DNA of 64,000 nucleotides from Verrucomicrobiia bacterium DG1235. GTDB taxonomy: Bacteria > Verrucomicrobiota > Verrucomicrobiia > Opitutales > Opitutaceae. Position 1 is the stretch's first letter. Each line of letters opens with the position of its first letter. The translations under genes and the position numbers were made by a program. Where the stretch lies: the NCBI GenBank assembly GCA_000155695.1, contig DS990592.1:310001-374000 (forward strand), written 5' to 3'. Positions 8,959 through 18,033 of this stretch are shown here, piece by piece. The notes under the pieces were generated by a model. The model saw only the letters and a list, made by a program, of their open reading frames with translations, had not been told where the DNA came from and made no database searches.

Positions 8959-11082
8959 ATGAGCAAAGAAACGGACCAGAATCTGCTTAAAAATTTCAAG
9001 CAAGCGACCTACGAGGATTGGAAAGAGGCGGCTGAGAAGCTGTTGAAGGGTGCCCCGTTCGAGAAGCGCATGCTTACGAAAACACCGGAAGGAATCGTAC
9101 TCCAGCCGATCTACCGACTGGAGGATACCGAGAATCTATCGAGTTCGACATCCTTTCCCGGAGAAGGGAATCAGGCCCGCGGTGGTGCCGCGAGCGGCTA
9201 TCTTGGCAATGCCTGGGAAATCGCCCAGGAGCAGCCCTATGGGGATCCCGTTGTATTTAATACGGCCCTGATCAAAGACCTCGACGCAGGGCAAAGCGCG
9301 GTGAACGCCTTGTTGGACTCGGCATCGCAATTGGGCTTGGATCCGGACGAAGCGTCGGACGAGCAAATCGGCGAGTGCGGGCTTTCGCTCTCCAGTCTCG
9401 ATGATTTGAGGCAGGCTTTCGATGGTTTGAAGGCCGACTACCTGCCCGTCTACTTTCAAACTGCCTGCGCGGGACTGTCTACGCAGGCTCTTTTCTTCTC
9501 CTGGCTGAAGGGTGAAAGCTTGGATGCGGCTTCGATCAAGGGCGGGCTGAATATGGACCCGCTTGCGGTGATGGCTTCGCGCGGCGAATTGCCGGCCCCG
9601 CTCGGTGAGCTTTGGGATGAGCTTGCGCTTCTCGTCGAGTACAATTCCAAGAACGCTCCGGAGTTCGTAGCTGCGGGCATAAGCACGATGCCGTACCATT
9701 GCGCGGGAGCGAGCGCGACCGAGGAATTGGCCAGCGCTCTTTCGAGCGGCGTCGCTTATTTGAGGGCTATGGGCGAGCGAGGCGTTTCGATTGACGCGGC
9801 TGCCAGCCAAGTCCGTTTCACTTTTTCCATCGGAGGCAATTTCTTCATGGAGATCGCTAAATTCAGAGCAGCTCGCATGCTTTGGAGTCGCATCGTGAAA
9901 GAGTTTGGAGGCGAGGGGGATTCCTGCCGGATGCGTTTGCACGCTCGCACGGGCATTTCCAACAAGACGCAGCTTGATCCGTACGTTAATATGCTTCGGA
10001 CCACTACGGAGGCTTTTTCGGCAGTTGTCGGTGGAGCGACGAGTGTTTGCGTTGGCTGTTTTGATGAAATCACTCGTATGCCGGATGACTTCTCGAGACG
10101 CATTGCTCGTAACTTGCAGGTAATCTTGCAGGAGGAGTGCGAGCTTACAGCTGTGATCGATCCTGCCGGAGGGTCTTGGTATGTCGATTCGCTAAGCGAT
10201 GAGCTTGCTCGCAAGGCTTGGGAAGCGTTCCAGGGTCTGGAGAAGGACGGCGGTATTGTCGCTTCCTTGAAGTCGGGCAAGTGGCAGGAAACTCTGTCCG
10301 CTACCCGCTCCGCAAAAGAGAAAATGCTAGGTCAAAGACGGGCTAGCTTGATTGGCACGAATCAGTATCCAAATCTCGAGGAAAAAGCTCTGCCTGCGGG
10401 AATTGTCACAGAGAAGAGCTTTAAGGAAAAGGTTCGGGCCGCCGCCAAAGCCGTGAGAGCGAAATCGGATGGTTCGGATTTGAGGGAGAAATACCTCGCA
10501 GTAGTTGGTCCGGAAAAAATCGAAATGCTTATCGCCGCAGCCGAAAACGGCGCGACGGTGGGAGCCCTTTCGAAGCTTGTTCGGGGCGGAGCGAAGTGCG
10601 AAACGCTGGCGACGCCACTTCCAAATTGGCGCCTAGCACAGAAATACGAAGCTCTTCGTGCAGCAGCGTCCGCTTTTAAGGAAAAGACCGGAGCGGCTCC
10701 GCAGATTTTCCTAGTGAACCTAGGTCCGCTTAAGAAGCATAAGATTCGCGCGGACTTTACTCGATCCTTCTTCGCGGCGGGTGGCTTTGAGTGTCAGTAC
10801 TCCAATGGTATTGAAGATGTTGATACGGGAGTCGCGGTCTTTAAGGCATCAGGTGCTCGAATTGCAGTGATATGCGGTACAGACGCAGCCTATGTCGAAA
10901 CGGTGCCAGCTTTGGCCAAAGCTCTCAAGGCTGCGGATCCGGAGATGAAACTGCTCCTCGCTGGTTTCCCTGGAGATCAATTGGCGACATACACGGAAGC
11001 GGGACTTGATGACTATATTTTCATAAAGTCGGACAACTATGCAGTAAATCGGACTCACCTCGAATGGTTGGGCGTCCTGTAA
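8959..11082 (+). CDS. mutA: Methylmalonyl-CoA mutase, small (beta) subunit
   Basis: Structural partner of MutB in the heterodimeric mutase that converts succinyl-CoA and (R)-methylmalonyl-CoA. The TIM-barrel region is conserved (FSIGGNFFMEIAKFRAARML) and so is the B12-fold-like C-terminus (GTDAAYVETVPALAKAL), but the DxHxxG cobalamin motif is absent, as expected for the non-catalytic chain. An in-frame ATG at 8917 would add 14 residues. I prefer 8959 because a promoter at 8873 would leave almost no leader for the earlier ATG. MutB starts 16 bases downstream. Confidence 0.92.
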   Translation: MSKETDQNLLKNFKQATYEDWKEAAEKLLKGAPFEKRMLTKTPEGIVLQPIYRLEDTENLSSSTSFPGEGNQARGGAASGYLGNAWEIAQEQPYGDPVVFNTALIKDLDAGQSAVNALLDSASQLGLDPDEASDEQIGECGLSLSSLDDLRQAFDGLKADYLPVYFQTACAGLSTQALFFSWLKGESLDAASIKGGLNMDPLAVMASRGELPAPLGELWDELALLVEYNSKNAPEFVAAGISTMPYHCAGASATEELASALSSGVAYLRAMGERGVSIDAAASQVRFTFSIGGNFFMEIAKFRAARMLWSRIVKEFGGEGDSCRMRLHARTGISNKTQLDPYVNMLRTTTEAFSAVVGGATSVCVGCFDEITRMPDDFSRRIARNLQVILQEECELTAVIDPAGGSWYVDSLSDELARKAWEAFQGLEKDGGIVASLKSGKWQETLSATRSAKEKMLGQRRASLIGTNQYPNLEEKALPAGIVTEKSFKEKVRAAAKAVRAKSDGSDLREKYLAVVGPEKIEMLIAAAENGATVGALSKLVRGGAKCETLATPLPNWRLAQKYEALRAAASAFKEKTGAAPQIFLVNLGPLKKHKIRADFTRSFFAAGGFECQYSNGIEDVDTGVAVFKASGARIAVICGTDAAYVETVPALAKALKAADPEMKLLLAGFPGDQLATYTEAGLDDYIFIKSDNYAVNRTHLEWLGVL

Positions 11083-11098
11083 TTGAAATTTTAATACG

Positions 11099-13282
11099 AT
11101 GAAAACAGTAGATTTCTCGACCCTTGCCTACAAGGCTGACGAAACTGAGGCTAAACCCGATAATTGGGAAAAGTCATTCGAATCTGAGTACGGTAAGAAG
11201 CCGAAAGAAAGCAGTCACGAGACGATGGAGCGGATTCCCGTTAAGCCACTGTATACGAAAGTGGACTACGAGGGGATGAACCATCTAGGGTTCACGGCAG
11301 GTTTGGCTCCGTTTCTTCGGGGGCCTTACGCTACCATGTATGTGTTTCGTCCGTGGACGGTTCGCCAGTATGCAGGCTTTTCGACAGCGGAAGAGTCAAA
11401 CGCCTTCTACCGCAGAAACATCGCGGCGGGTCAGCAAGGACTTTCCGTCGCCTTCGACTTAGCGACACACCGCGGTTACGATAGCGATCATCCACGTGTT
11501 TCGGGCGATGTGGGCAAGGCCGGTGTCGCGATCGACTCGGTGGAAGACATGAAGATTCTCTTCGATAGCATTCCGCTCGATCAGGTTTCGGTTTCTATGA
11601 CTATGAACGGCGCGGTTGTTCCGGTGCTGGCGTTCTACATCGCCGCAGCGCTTGAGCAGGGCTGTACGCTTGATCAGCTTAGTGGCACGATTCAGAACGA
11701 TATTCTGAAGGAGTTCATGGTTCGTAACACCTATATTTATCCGCCGGCTCCGAGTATGAAGATCATTGGCGATATCTTCGAGTTTACCTCGCAGAAGATG
11801 CCGCGTTTCAACTCCATCTCCATTTCTGGCTACCACATGCAGGAAGCAGGGGCTACGGCTGACCTCGAAATGGGCTACACGCTTGCCGACGGATTGGAGT
11901 ACTTGCGCAAGGGCGTGGATGCTGGACTCGATATCGACAGTTTTGCGCCTCGTCTTTCCTTCTTCTGGGCGATCGGCAAGAACTTCTTCATGGAAGTCGC
12001 CAAGATGCGGGCAGCTCGTCTGCTTTGGGCGAAGATCGTCAAGCAGTTCGATCCTAAGAACCCCAAGTCGCTGGCGCTGCGCACTCACTCGCAGACATCC
12101 GGCTGGTCGCTCACCGAGCAAGATCCGTTTAACAATGTCGCTCGTACCGCGATCGAGGCATTGGCGGCGGCTTGCGGGCATACCCAAAGTTTGCATACAA
12201 ATGCTTTGGATGAAGCGATTGCTTTGCCGACTGACTTCTCTGCGCGTATCGCTCGTAATACTCAGCTCTTCCTCCAAGAGGAAACGGGTATTTGCGATGT
12301 GATCGATCCATGGGGCGGCAGTTACTACGTCGAGTCCTTGACCAAGGAATTGATGGAAAAAGCCTGGGCTCACATCGAGGAAATCGAATCTCTTGGTGGC
12401 ATGACAAAGGCCATCGAGGAAGGCATTCCAAAGCTCCGTATCGAAGAGGCTGCAGCTCGTCGTCAGGCTCGTATCGATAGCGGCGCGGAGACAATTGTGG
12501 GTCTGAACAAATTCCGCCTCGAGAAGGAGGATCCTCTTGAAATCCTCGATATCGATAATTCCGCGGTACGCGATTCGCAGATAAAGCGTCTTGAGGAGCT
12601 TCGCGCCAATCGTGATGCTGATAAGTGCAAGGCAGCGCTCGACGCTCTTGCCGCTTGCGCAGCGGGTGGCGAAGGCAATTTGCTCGGACTCGCCGTTGAA
12701 GCGGCTCAAGCTCGCGCCTCTCTCGGAGAGATCTCCGACGCGATGGAAGCAACTTTCGGTCGCTACAAGGCTCAAATTCGCTCCATCTCTGGGGTGTATG
12801 CTAAGGAATTTGGAACCGGTGCTAAAATGAGTGAAGTAAACGAACTCGTTAAGAAATTCGAAAAGCTAGAAGGTCGCCGTCCCCGTATCATGGTGGCGAA
12901 GCTCGGCCAGGACGGACACGATCGCGGCGCGAAAGTGGTTTCAACCGCTTACGCGGATCTTGGTTTCGATGTGGATATCGGTCCACTCTTCCAAACTCCA
13001 GAGGAAGCGGCTCGTCAGGCTGTGGAAAACGACGTGCACATCCTGGCGATGAGCTCTTTGGCTGCAGGTCACAAGACTCTGCTTCCAATGCTGGTTGAAG
13101 CTCTCAAATCGCATGGCCGTGAAGATATCATGGTTGTATGTGGCGGAGTGATCCCTGCGCAGGACTACGACTATCTCTACGAAAATGGCGCGAGCGCGAT
13201 CTTCGGTCCGGGGACAATTATTCCGGAGTCTGCAAAGCAAATGCTGGAGACTTTGATCAAGACGCTCGAAGAGGACGCATGA
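11099..13282 (+). CDS. mutB: Methylmalonyl-CoA mutase, large (alpha) subunit
   Basis: Catalytic, adenosylcobalamin-dependent subunit. The substrate barrel shows [25 protein letters not shown] and FIEL-equivalent features, with the standard 727-residue length. The C-terminal cobalamin domain carries Asp605-Gly-His607-Asp-Arg-Gly, where His607 is the lower-axial cobalt ligand, followed by MSSLAAG and VVCGG. Its stop overlaps the meaB start as ATGA, so mutA-mutB-meaB is one transcript. Confidence 0.97.
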   Translation: MKTVDFSTLAYKADETEAKPDNWEKSFESEYGKKPKESSHETMERIPVKPLYTKVDYEGMNHLGFTAGLAPFLRGPYATMYVFRPWTVRQYAGFSTAEESNAFYRRNIAAGQQGLSVAFDLATHRGYDSDHPRVSGDVGKAGVAIDSVEDMKILFDSIPLDQVSVSMTMNGAVVPVLAFYIAAALEQGCTLDQLSGTIQNDILKEFMVRNTYIYPPAPSMKIIGDIFEFTSQKMPRFNSISISGYHMQEAGATADLEMGYTLADGLEYLRKGVDAGLDIDSFAPRLSFFWAIGKNFFMEVAKMRAARLLWAKIVKQFDPKNPKSLALRTHSQTSGWSLTEQDPFNNVARTAIEALAAACGHTQSLHTNALDEAIALPTDFSARIARNTQLFLQEETGICDVIDPWGGSYYVESLTKELMEKAWAHIEEIESLGGMTKAIEEGIPKLRIEEAAARRQARIDSGAETIVGLNKFRLEKEDPLEILDIDNSAVRDSQIKRLEELRANRDADKCKAALDALAACAAGGEGNLLGLAVEAAQARASLGEISDAMEATFGRYKAQIRSISGVYAKEFGTGAKMSEVNELVKKFEKLEGRRPRIMVAKLGQDGHDRGAKVVSTAYADLGFDVDIGPLFQTPEEAARQAVENDVHILAMSSLAAGHKTLLPMLVEALKSHGREDIMVVCGGVIPAQDYDYLYENGASAIFGPGTIIPESAKQMLETLIKTLEEDA

Positions 13283-14382
13283 GCGATCAGGGTAAGACCC
13301 GTCCTCCAGAGTGGCATCCTAGCGACGCCGACAAATCTAAGTTCGCGGGCGAGGTGATGGCTGGAAAAGTCGAAGCCTCGCCCGCGATAAAGGTTGTGCG
13401 AAAGCCGCGGCGGCGTCCGCTCAATGTGGACGAGCTCTACGAAGGGATTCTTCGGGGAGATCGCACCGCTTTGGCTCGTGGAATCACTTGCGTGGAAAGT
13501 GAAGCGTCGCGACATAGGGTGATCGCTCGCGAGCTCTTGCGACGTTGTCTGCCGCATTCTGGCAACTCGATTCGTATCGGCATCACCGGCGTCCCAGGCG
13601 CTGGCAAGAGCCAGTTTCTCGAATGTATCGGGAAACTGCTTTGCGACGCGGATGAGCGAGTTGCGGTGTTGGCGGTCGATCCGAGTAGCTCGGTGACGGG
13701 TGGAAGTATCCTCGGCGACAAGACTCGAATGGAAAATCTCTGTCGGGATATTCGGGCGTTTATCCGTCCGTCGCCCGCGGGCAGTACGCTCGGAGGGGTT
13801 GCGGCAAAGACGCGCGAATCGATCATCCTGTGTGAAGCAGCTGGATACAAAGTGATCTTTGTCGAGACGGTGGGCGTTGGCCAAAGCGAGGTAGCGGTCC
13901 GCTCCATGGTGGACTTTTTCCTCTTGCTTCAGCTCGCCGGAGCGGGAGATGAATTGCAGGGAATCAAGAAGGGCGTGATCGAGATGGCGGACGCTATTGT
14001 GGTTAACAAGTCAGACGGAGACAACGTGCGTCGAACCCAAATCGCTCGGGGGGAGTACGCTCGCGTATTGCACCATTTGCATCCTTTTACGGAAGGCTGG
14101 GAGCCTAAGGCTCTTTGCTGCTCGGGCTTGAAAGGCACCGGCGTATGGGAGATTTGGGAGATGGTGCAAGAGTTCTGCTTGAAATTGAAAGCGGAGAATC
14201 GTTTCGAAAGTATTCGCTCCAAGCAAAATGCGAAGTGGTTCCGCACGCTGATCGAGCAACGCTTGTTGGATAGTTTTTACCGGACTCAAGGCGTTGACAG
14301 CAAATTCGCGCGTCTCGAATCAGGTGTATCCGAAGGTAGGATACCGGTAGTGGAAGCGGTCGACGAATTGTTGAGCGAGTAG
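13279..14382 (+). CDS. meaB: Methylmalonyl-CoA mutase-associated GTPase MeaB/ArgK
   Basis: G3E-family GTPase that protects methylmalonyl-CoA mutase and loads cofactor into it. P-loop GVPGAGKS is at 104-111; [30 protein letters not shown] and the NKxD-type VNKSDGD are all present. The start is the ATG overlapping the mutB stop; the upstream open frame is a shadow of mutB. The protein is 367 residues with an N-terminal arm of about 45 residues ([20 protein letters not shown]) common in relatives. A decayed copy of the last ~160 bases of this gene lies 2.3 kb downstream, next to hemH. Confidence 0.95.
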   Translation: MSDQGKTRPPEWHPSDADKSKFAGEVMAGKVEASPAIKVVRKPRRRPLNVDELYEGILRGDRTALARGITCVESEASRHRVIARELLRRCLPHSGNSIRIGITGVPGAGKSQFLECIGKLLCDADERVAVLAVDPSSSVTGGSILGDKTRMENLCRDIRAFIRPSPAGSTLGGVAAKTRESIILCEAAGYKVIFVETVGVGQSEVAVRSMVDFFLLLQLAGAGDELQGIKKGVIEMADAIVVNKSDGDNVRRTQIARGEYARVLHHLHPFTEGWEPKALCCSGLKGTGVWEIWEMVQEFCLKLKAENRFESIRSKQNAKWFRTLIEQRLLDSFYRTQGVDSKFARLESGVSEGRIPVVEAVDELLSE

Positions 14383-14407
14383 AGGGCTTGATTATTCTGC
14401 AGGGCCT

Positions 14408-15505
14408 TTATAGTTCGGCGATGGCTTTTGCTATTTTGCTAGAGTGGGCCAGCCAAAGGTAGCCATTGGGACCGTTGCTGTCGACGCGTAGCTCGAGGGA
14501 ATTGTATCCGCGATTCAAAGTCGCAATGCAGACACTCTCCCCGCGTTCCTTCTCGCGGAACTCGATCGCTGGAACTGGATTTTGGTTCACCCAAAGTCGG
14601 GCGTTGTCTGTGCTCCTCAGGCAGAGTACCACTTCCTGCTCTTCCGCTGCGAAGAGTTCGCTGTATAAGAAGTAGGTTTGCTGCTCTTCGTTTTTCGAAA
14701 GAGCGAGAGCTGGTCCGTCGCATATTTCGTATTCCCAATAAACATTGGCCTTTCCGCGGATTGGAAGATCTAGGTCTAAATCGAAATCTATTCTGTTTTC
14801 TGATTCTGGAGCTTGTCCTTTGGCGATGGGCCCAAGAACGTACCAGGAATTTATGTACGACCAAGCGTCTGTCTCGTTTTCGATCTCTAGAAACCGTGAG
14901 CCGGACATTGATTCGATGCGTAGCGTATCGATTAGATTCATGCCGCTTGTGCCACGTGATTGTGACTCGTTATTGACGATTTGCAGATCTCGTTTCGTTT
15001 CACGGTTCGTTTGAGAGACGGCAGTGTTGAGTGAATTCGCCGCAATTCTCGACTCTGTTGCCATCATTTCAATTTCTGAGACCAGTTTTGGGCGATCACC
15101 GTGTTGAGCGATTTTCATGATCCGATCCTGTTCTCTCGAAGCCGACCGTGCTGCGAGCGATCGCACATTGTTCGATTCACGTGACTTATAGTCTGTGAGT
15201 CGTGTAATCTCTTTTCGAAGCGTGAGAGCGCGTTTCGCGATTTCACTGTCGGGAAGCTTCGTCATTTCCTCGTAGGAAATCGCCAACTTGCGTTGATTGG
15301 CTGACTTGCCGGAAAGCAATTGCTCTGCTTTCGCCATAGAGTTTAGGGCAACCGCTAGTTTGATTGTCTCTCTTCGAATTGTATTTGAATTTTCGTTACG
15401 ACTTTGTTTGAACTCTATATCGCCGAAGAAGAAGGGAGTACACATCCAAATACCTAGGAGATGGACGAGAAATGAAAGCGCTAGATACTTGCCTCGCTTA
15501 CTCAT
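14408..15505 (-). CDS. TonB-like membrane-anchored periplasmic protein with a jelly-roll-type C-terminus
   Basis: No named family recognised. One N-terminal membrane segment (about 7-28) contains Ser11-x3-His15, the same spacing as the proton-coupling SxxxH of TonB/TolA. A charged, probably helical stretch at about 35-195 replaces the Pro-rich TonB spacer. Residues about 215-360 resemble the beta-sandwich modules of planctomycete and verrucomicrobial surface proteins: SWYVLGPIAKG (220-230), a long acidic strand region, STDNARLWVNQNPV (298-311) and LNRGYNSLELRVDSNG. It overlaps the exbD stop by 4 bases in an exbB-exbD-this operon, so it occupies the TonB position without a TonB C-terminal domain. 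Confidence 0.75.
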   Translation of the reverse strand: MSKRGKYLALSFLVHLLGIWMCTPFFFGDIEFKQSRNENSNTIRRETIKLAVALNSMAKAEQLLSGKSANQRKLAISYEEMTKLPDSEIAKRALTLRKEITRLTDYKSRESNNVRSLAARSASREQDRIMKIAQHGDRPKLVSEIEMMATESRIAANSLNTAVSQTNRETKRDLQIVNNESQSRGTSGMNLIDTLRIESMSGSRFLEIENETDAWSYINSWYVLGPIAKGQAPESENRIDFDLDLDLPIRGKANVYWEYEICDGPALALSKNEEQQTYFLYSELFAAEEQEVVLCLRSTDNARLWVNQNPVPAIEFREKERGESVCIATLNRGYNSLELRVDSNGPNGYLWLAHSSKIAKAIAEL

Positions 15506-15927
15506 TCGCCTCGCTCAACTTTGACTGATACATTTGTAAGGCCAAGCAGGTGGCATAGATTCATCACTTCGGCTATTTGTTCGAATGCCGCTAGTCGGTC
15601 TCCGGCCAGTACTATTTTCCGCTCTGGATTCACCGCTGCGTCCTTTCGTAATATGCGGTGCAGGTCCACGAGGCCGCATTCTATCTTGTTGAGAAAATAC
15701 TGTCCGCGTCGATCGACCGAAATGGTGAGTGCCTTTGTTTGCTGTTCTTGTGACGATTGTTCGTAGCCAGCGACTCGCGGCACATTCAATGGAATATCTA
15801 GGTGTTCCGTTCGATCCAATTTAAAGGTCGTCGTGACCATGAAGAATATCAGCAATAGGAAAATGCAATCGAGTAGCGGCGCTAGGTCGATAGATCGTTC
15901 CTCACTATCGTCAGTATTGATCTGCAT
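15502..15927 (-). CDS. exbD: ExbD/TolR family biopolymer transport protein
   Basis: Inner-membrane partner of ExbB in a proton-motive-force-driven motor. The protein has 141 residues with one membrane helix at about 15-36. The essential aspartate is Asp19 in APLLDCIFLLLIFFMVTTTF. The periplasmic part (ALTISVDRRGQYFLN; RKIVLAGDRLA; VSVKVE) is a normal ExbD domain. It follows exbB by five bases and overlaps the TonB-like gene. Confidence 0.93.
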   Translation of the reverse strand: MQINTDDSEERSIDLAPLLDCIFLLLIFFMVTTTFKLDRTEHLDIPLNVPRVAGYEQSSQEQQTKALTISVDRRGQYFLNKIECGLVDLHRILRKDAAVNPERKIVLAGDRLAAFEQIAEVMNLCHLLGLTNVSVKVERGE

Positions 15928-15932
15928 CGGAC

Positions 15933-16577
15933 CTAATGTTTGTCGGATTCGTTAATTGGCGTATCGAGTAGCCAATCGTAAAGTACAGTATTCGAATTGT
16001 CTTCGATTACGCTGCTAAAACGACTGAGTCTGTTCTTAAAATAGTGATAGAACGCGAGAGTTGGAATGCCAACGATGAGACCTGCTGCTGTAGTTACCAA
16101 AGCTTGCGAGATTCCGTCCGCTACAATTGTCGCATCCCCGGAAACGCCAGTTATCACGATCATTCGAAACGAAGTAATCATTCCGGCCACGGTTCCGAAT
16201 AGGCCTATGAGTGGACTGAGCGTAGCGATTATATTAAGTGGGTATATGCGTTGTAGCTCTCGCTTCATCGCTGAGCTCGCCGTATTTGAAGCGATCATGG
16301 AAACTCGATCGAAGGGCTTGCTTCTGTGTTTTATTATCGAGGAAAGTACGCGACTCATCACGCAGTTTCGACCTTCTGCAAGTTTCGCCAGCTCCTCGAA
16401 TTGGGCCGCTTCCCATAGGTTTTTTGAGCGTTCCATTAGGTTGCTTGAAACCAGTCGTTCACTCCTCAAGCATTTGATTCTCTCGAAGGCGATAGCTAGG
16501 CCGACTAAGGATAGGGCAGCGAGGGTATACATTATAAAGCCTCCCGCATGGAAGGCGTTTAGGAATGAACTAAACAT
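15933..16577 (-). CDS. exbB: ExbB/TolQ/MotA family proton channel protein
   Basis: Forms the proton-conducting pentamer with ExbD. It has 214 residues: one membrane segment near the N-terminus (13-30), a cytoplasmic helical region, and two more helices in the conserved block LNIIATLSPLIGLFGTVAGM ... ISQALVTTAAGLIVGIPTLAFY. It is the first gene of a three-gene minus-strand operon. Directly upstream are a -35-like TTGACT and a 16-bp palindrome, so the operon looks regulated. Confidence 0.93.
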   Translation of the reverse strand: MFSSFLNAFHAGGFIMYTLAALSLVGLAIAFERIKCLRSERLVSSNLMERSKNLWEAAQFEELAKLAEGRNCVMSRVLSSIIKHRSKPFDRVSMIASNTASSAMKRELQRIYPLNIIATLSPLIGLFGTVAGMITSFRMIVITGVSGDATIVADGISQALVTTAAGLIVGIPTLAFYHYFKNRLSRFSSVIEDNSNTVLYDWLLDTPINESDKH

Positions 16578-16634
16578 AGAGTTTGGGGATTGGATTCCGA
16601 GGTTGGAGAAAGTAGAGTCGGTGCGGATAACTAA

Positions 16635-16650
16635 TCTTACATATGTAAGA
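16635..16650. promoter_or_regulatory. Perfect 16-bp palindrome in the exbB promoter region
   Basis: TCTTACATATGTAAGA is identical to its reverse complement. It lies 58 bases upstream of the exbB start. On the minus strand a TTGACT hexamer about 17-19 bases upstream would place this site over the -10 region, a position expected for a repressor operator. The binding protein is unknown. Confidence 0.5.
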
Positions 16651-16730
16651 CTATGAGTATTGAGTCAACCTTTTAACTTAGGCAGATTTTCTACGGCTCC
16701 GTCTGGGAAAAGTCGATCGCTTGCCATTCC

Positions 16731-16893
16731 AGACGAAACGCGAAGTGGTTCCGCATGCTAGCCAAGCAAGGCATGTTAGATGGCCCTGCCGGAATTGCTC
16801 TGCCAGTAGTAGAATGCGAGACGTACGAAAAAACGGTATTCGTAATAAGAATACCGTTTCGTGGAAGCGTTGGCTAACAGTTGAGCGAGTAGG
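16731..16893 (+). pseudogene. Decayed second copy of the meaB 3' end
   Basis: From 16739 the sequence repeats meaB from about 14229: GCGAAGTGGTTCCGCA is identical, and roughly 35 of 44 bases match. In frame it reads N-A-K-W-F-R-M-L-A-K-Q-G-M-L-D-G against mea[17 protein letters not shown]. After an internal deletion the PVVE segment reappears (16808-16820). GTGGAAGCG and TTGAGCGAGTAG, the very end of meaB, recur at 16861-16869 and 16881-16892. The copy has no start, is interrupted by a hairpin and ends against the hemH stop. Confidence 0.8.
16825..16860 (-). terminator. Rho-independent terminator of hemH
   Basis: A perfect 11-bp stem (16831-16841 with 16849-16859) with a seven-base loop. Read on the minus strand it is followed by six T in total. 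It lies 37 bases past the hemH stop and sits inside the meaB remnant. Confidence 0.75.
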
Positions 16894-16896
16894 GCG

Positions 16897-17919
16897 CTAT
16901 TTCGTATTTACCCAGTCGTTGGTTTTATCGACGAGGTACTGAATCCAGGCCGGGTGTTCATTCATGCAGGGGACGGCGCTAAACTTTTCGCCGCCGGCTT
17001 CGAGAAACTCTTCTTTTCCTTCCATGGCGATTTCTTCGAGGGTTTCGAGACAGTCGGAGACGAAGGCCGGAGTCATGACGACGAGGCGGTTCTTGCCTTG
17101 TTGTGGTAACTCTTCGAGAACTTTGTCCGTATAGGGCATGAGCCAGGGTTCGCGTCCGAGTCGCGACTGGAAAGAGATTGACCACTTGTCGTCTGGGATG
17201 CCGGCGCGTTTTACGAAGAGCTCGGTGGTTTTGGTGACTTGGTGACGGTAGCAGGTGGCGTGGGCGGGGCTGCAGGTCGTGCAGCAATCTTTCACGACGT
17301 TGCAGTGGCCCTTAGAGGAATCGGCTTTGTTGAGATGGCGGTTTGGAATGCCGTGGTAGGAGAAGAGAAGGTGATCGTATTCATCTTCCAAGTACGGTTT
17401 GGCGCTTTGATAAAGGGCTTCGATGTAGGCTTCCTCGCTATAGAAGGGTTGCAGGGTAGTGACCTTCATCTCTGGAGCTCGCTCGGCGACTTCCTCCATG
17501 ACCTTGACGACGACTGTCTCGTAGCTAGACATGGCGTAGTGCGGGTAGAGCGGCACGAGGTAGACATTTGTGATCCCGTTTCCCTTCATTCGCTCGATGG
17601 CGTCTGGAATAGAGGGCGATCCGTAGCGCATGGCGAGCTCGACGGTCGGCTCGACTTTGGCCTGTACGAGCTTTTGGAGATTCTTGCTAGTGACGATGAG
17701 TGGGGAGCCTTCGTCGGTCCAAACCTTCTCGTATGCTTCGCCCGAGCGTTTCGGGCGAGTGGGTAGGATGAAGCAGTTCAGGACGAATTGCTGGAGCGGT
17801 TTCCAGGTGTCGAGGACGCGGTCGTCCGAAAGAAACTCCCTGAGATAACGGCGAACGTCCGGAGTGGAGGTCGAGTCTGGCGATCCAAGGTTTACGAGAA
17901 GTACTGCGTTTTCACTCAT
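16897..17919 (-). CDS. hemH: Ferrochelatase, probably iron-sulfur type
   Basis: Inserts Fe2+ into protoporphyrin IX (or coproporphyrin) in haem synthesis. It has 340 residues with VLLVNLGSPDS at the N-terminus, catalytic His189 in FSYHGIPNRH and Glu292 in SDCLETLEEI. Between the catalytic histidine and the next conserved helix there are five cysteines (206, 212, 213, 216, 223) in a segment about 12-15 residues longer than in E. coli HemH, suggesting a [2Fe-2S] cluster as reported for some bacterial ferrochelatases. The gene is convergent with the meaB remnant and followed by its own terminator. Confidence 0.95.
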   Translation of the reverse strand: MSENAVLLVNLGSPDSTSTPDVRRYLREFLSDDRVLDTWKPLQQFVLNCFILPTRPKRSGEAYEKVWTDEGSPLIVTSKNLQKLVQAKVEPTVELAMRYGSPSIPDAIERMKGNGITNVYLVPLYPHYAMSSYETVVVKVMEEVAERAPEMKVTTLQPFYSEEAYIEALYQSAKPYLEDEYDHLLFSYHGIPNRHLNKADSSKGHCNVVKDCCTTCSPAHATCYRHQVTKTTELFVKRAGIPDDKWSISFQSRLGREPWLMPYTDKVLEELPQQGKNRLVVMTPAFVSDCLETLEEIAMEGKEEFLEAGGEKFSAVPCMNEHPAWIQYLVDKTNDWVNTK

Positions 17920-18033
17920 AGTCTGTGGCTTATAAATCCGGTGACGCGCAAGGCATCAAGAAAGTTGCGGAGAAATCGGGCTTTTTGGCTTAAATGTTTG
18001 TTATCGGATTTTTCGATGGCTTGGCTAGGTCGA

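Noticed and set aside
16721-16942. Plus-strand open frame in front of hemH
   Set aside because: It runs in a different frame through the meaB remnant and into antisense hemH; no coding signal of its own.
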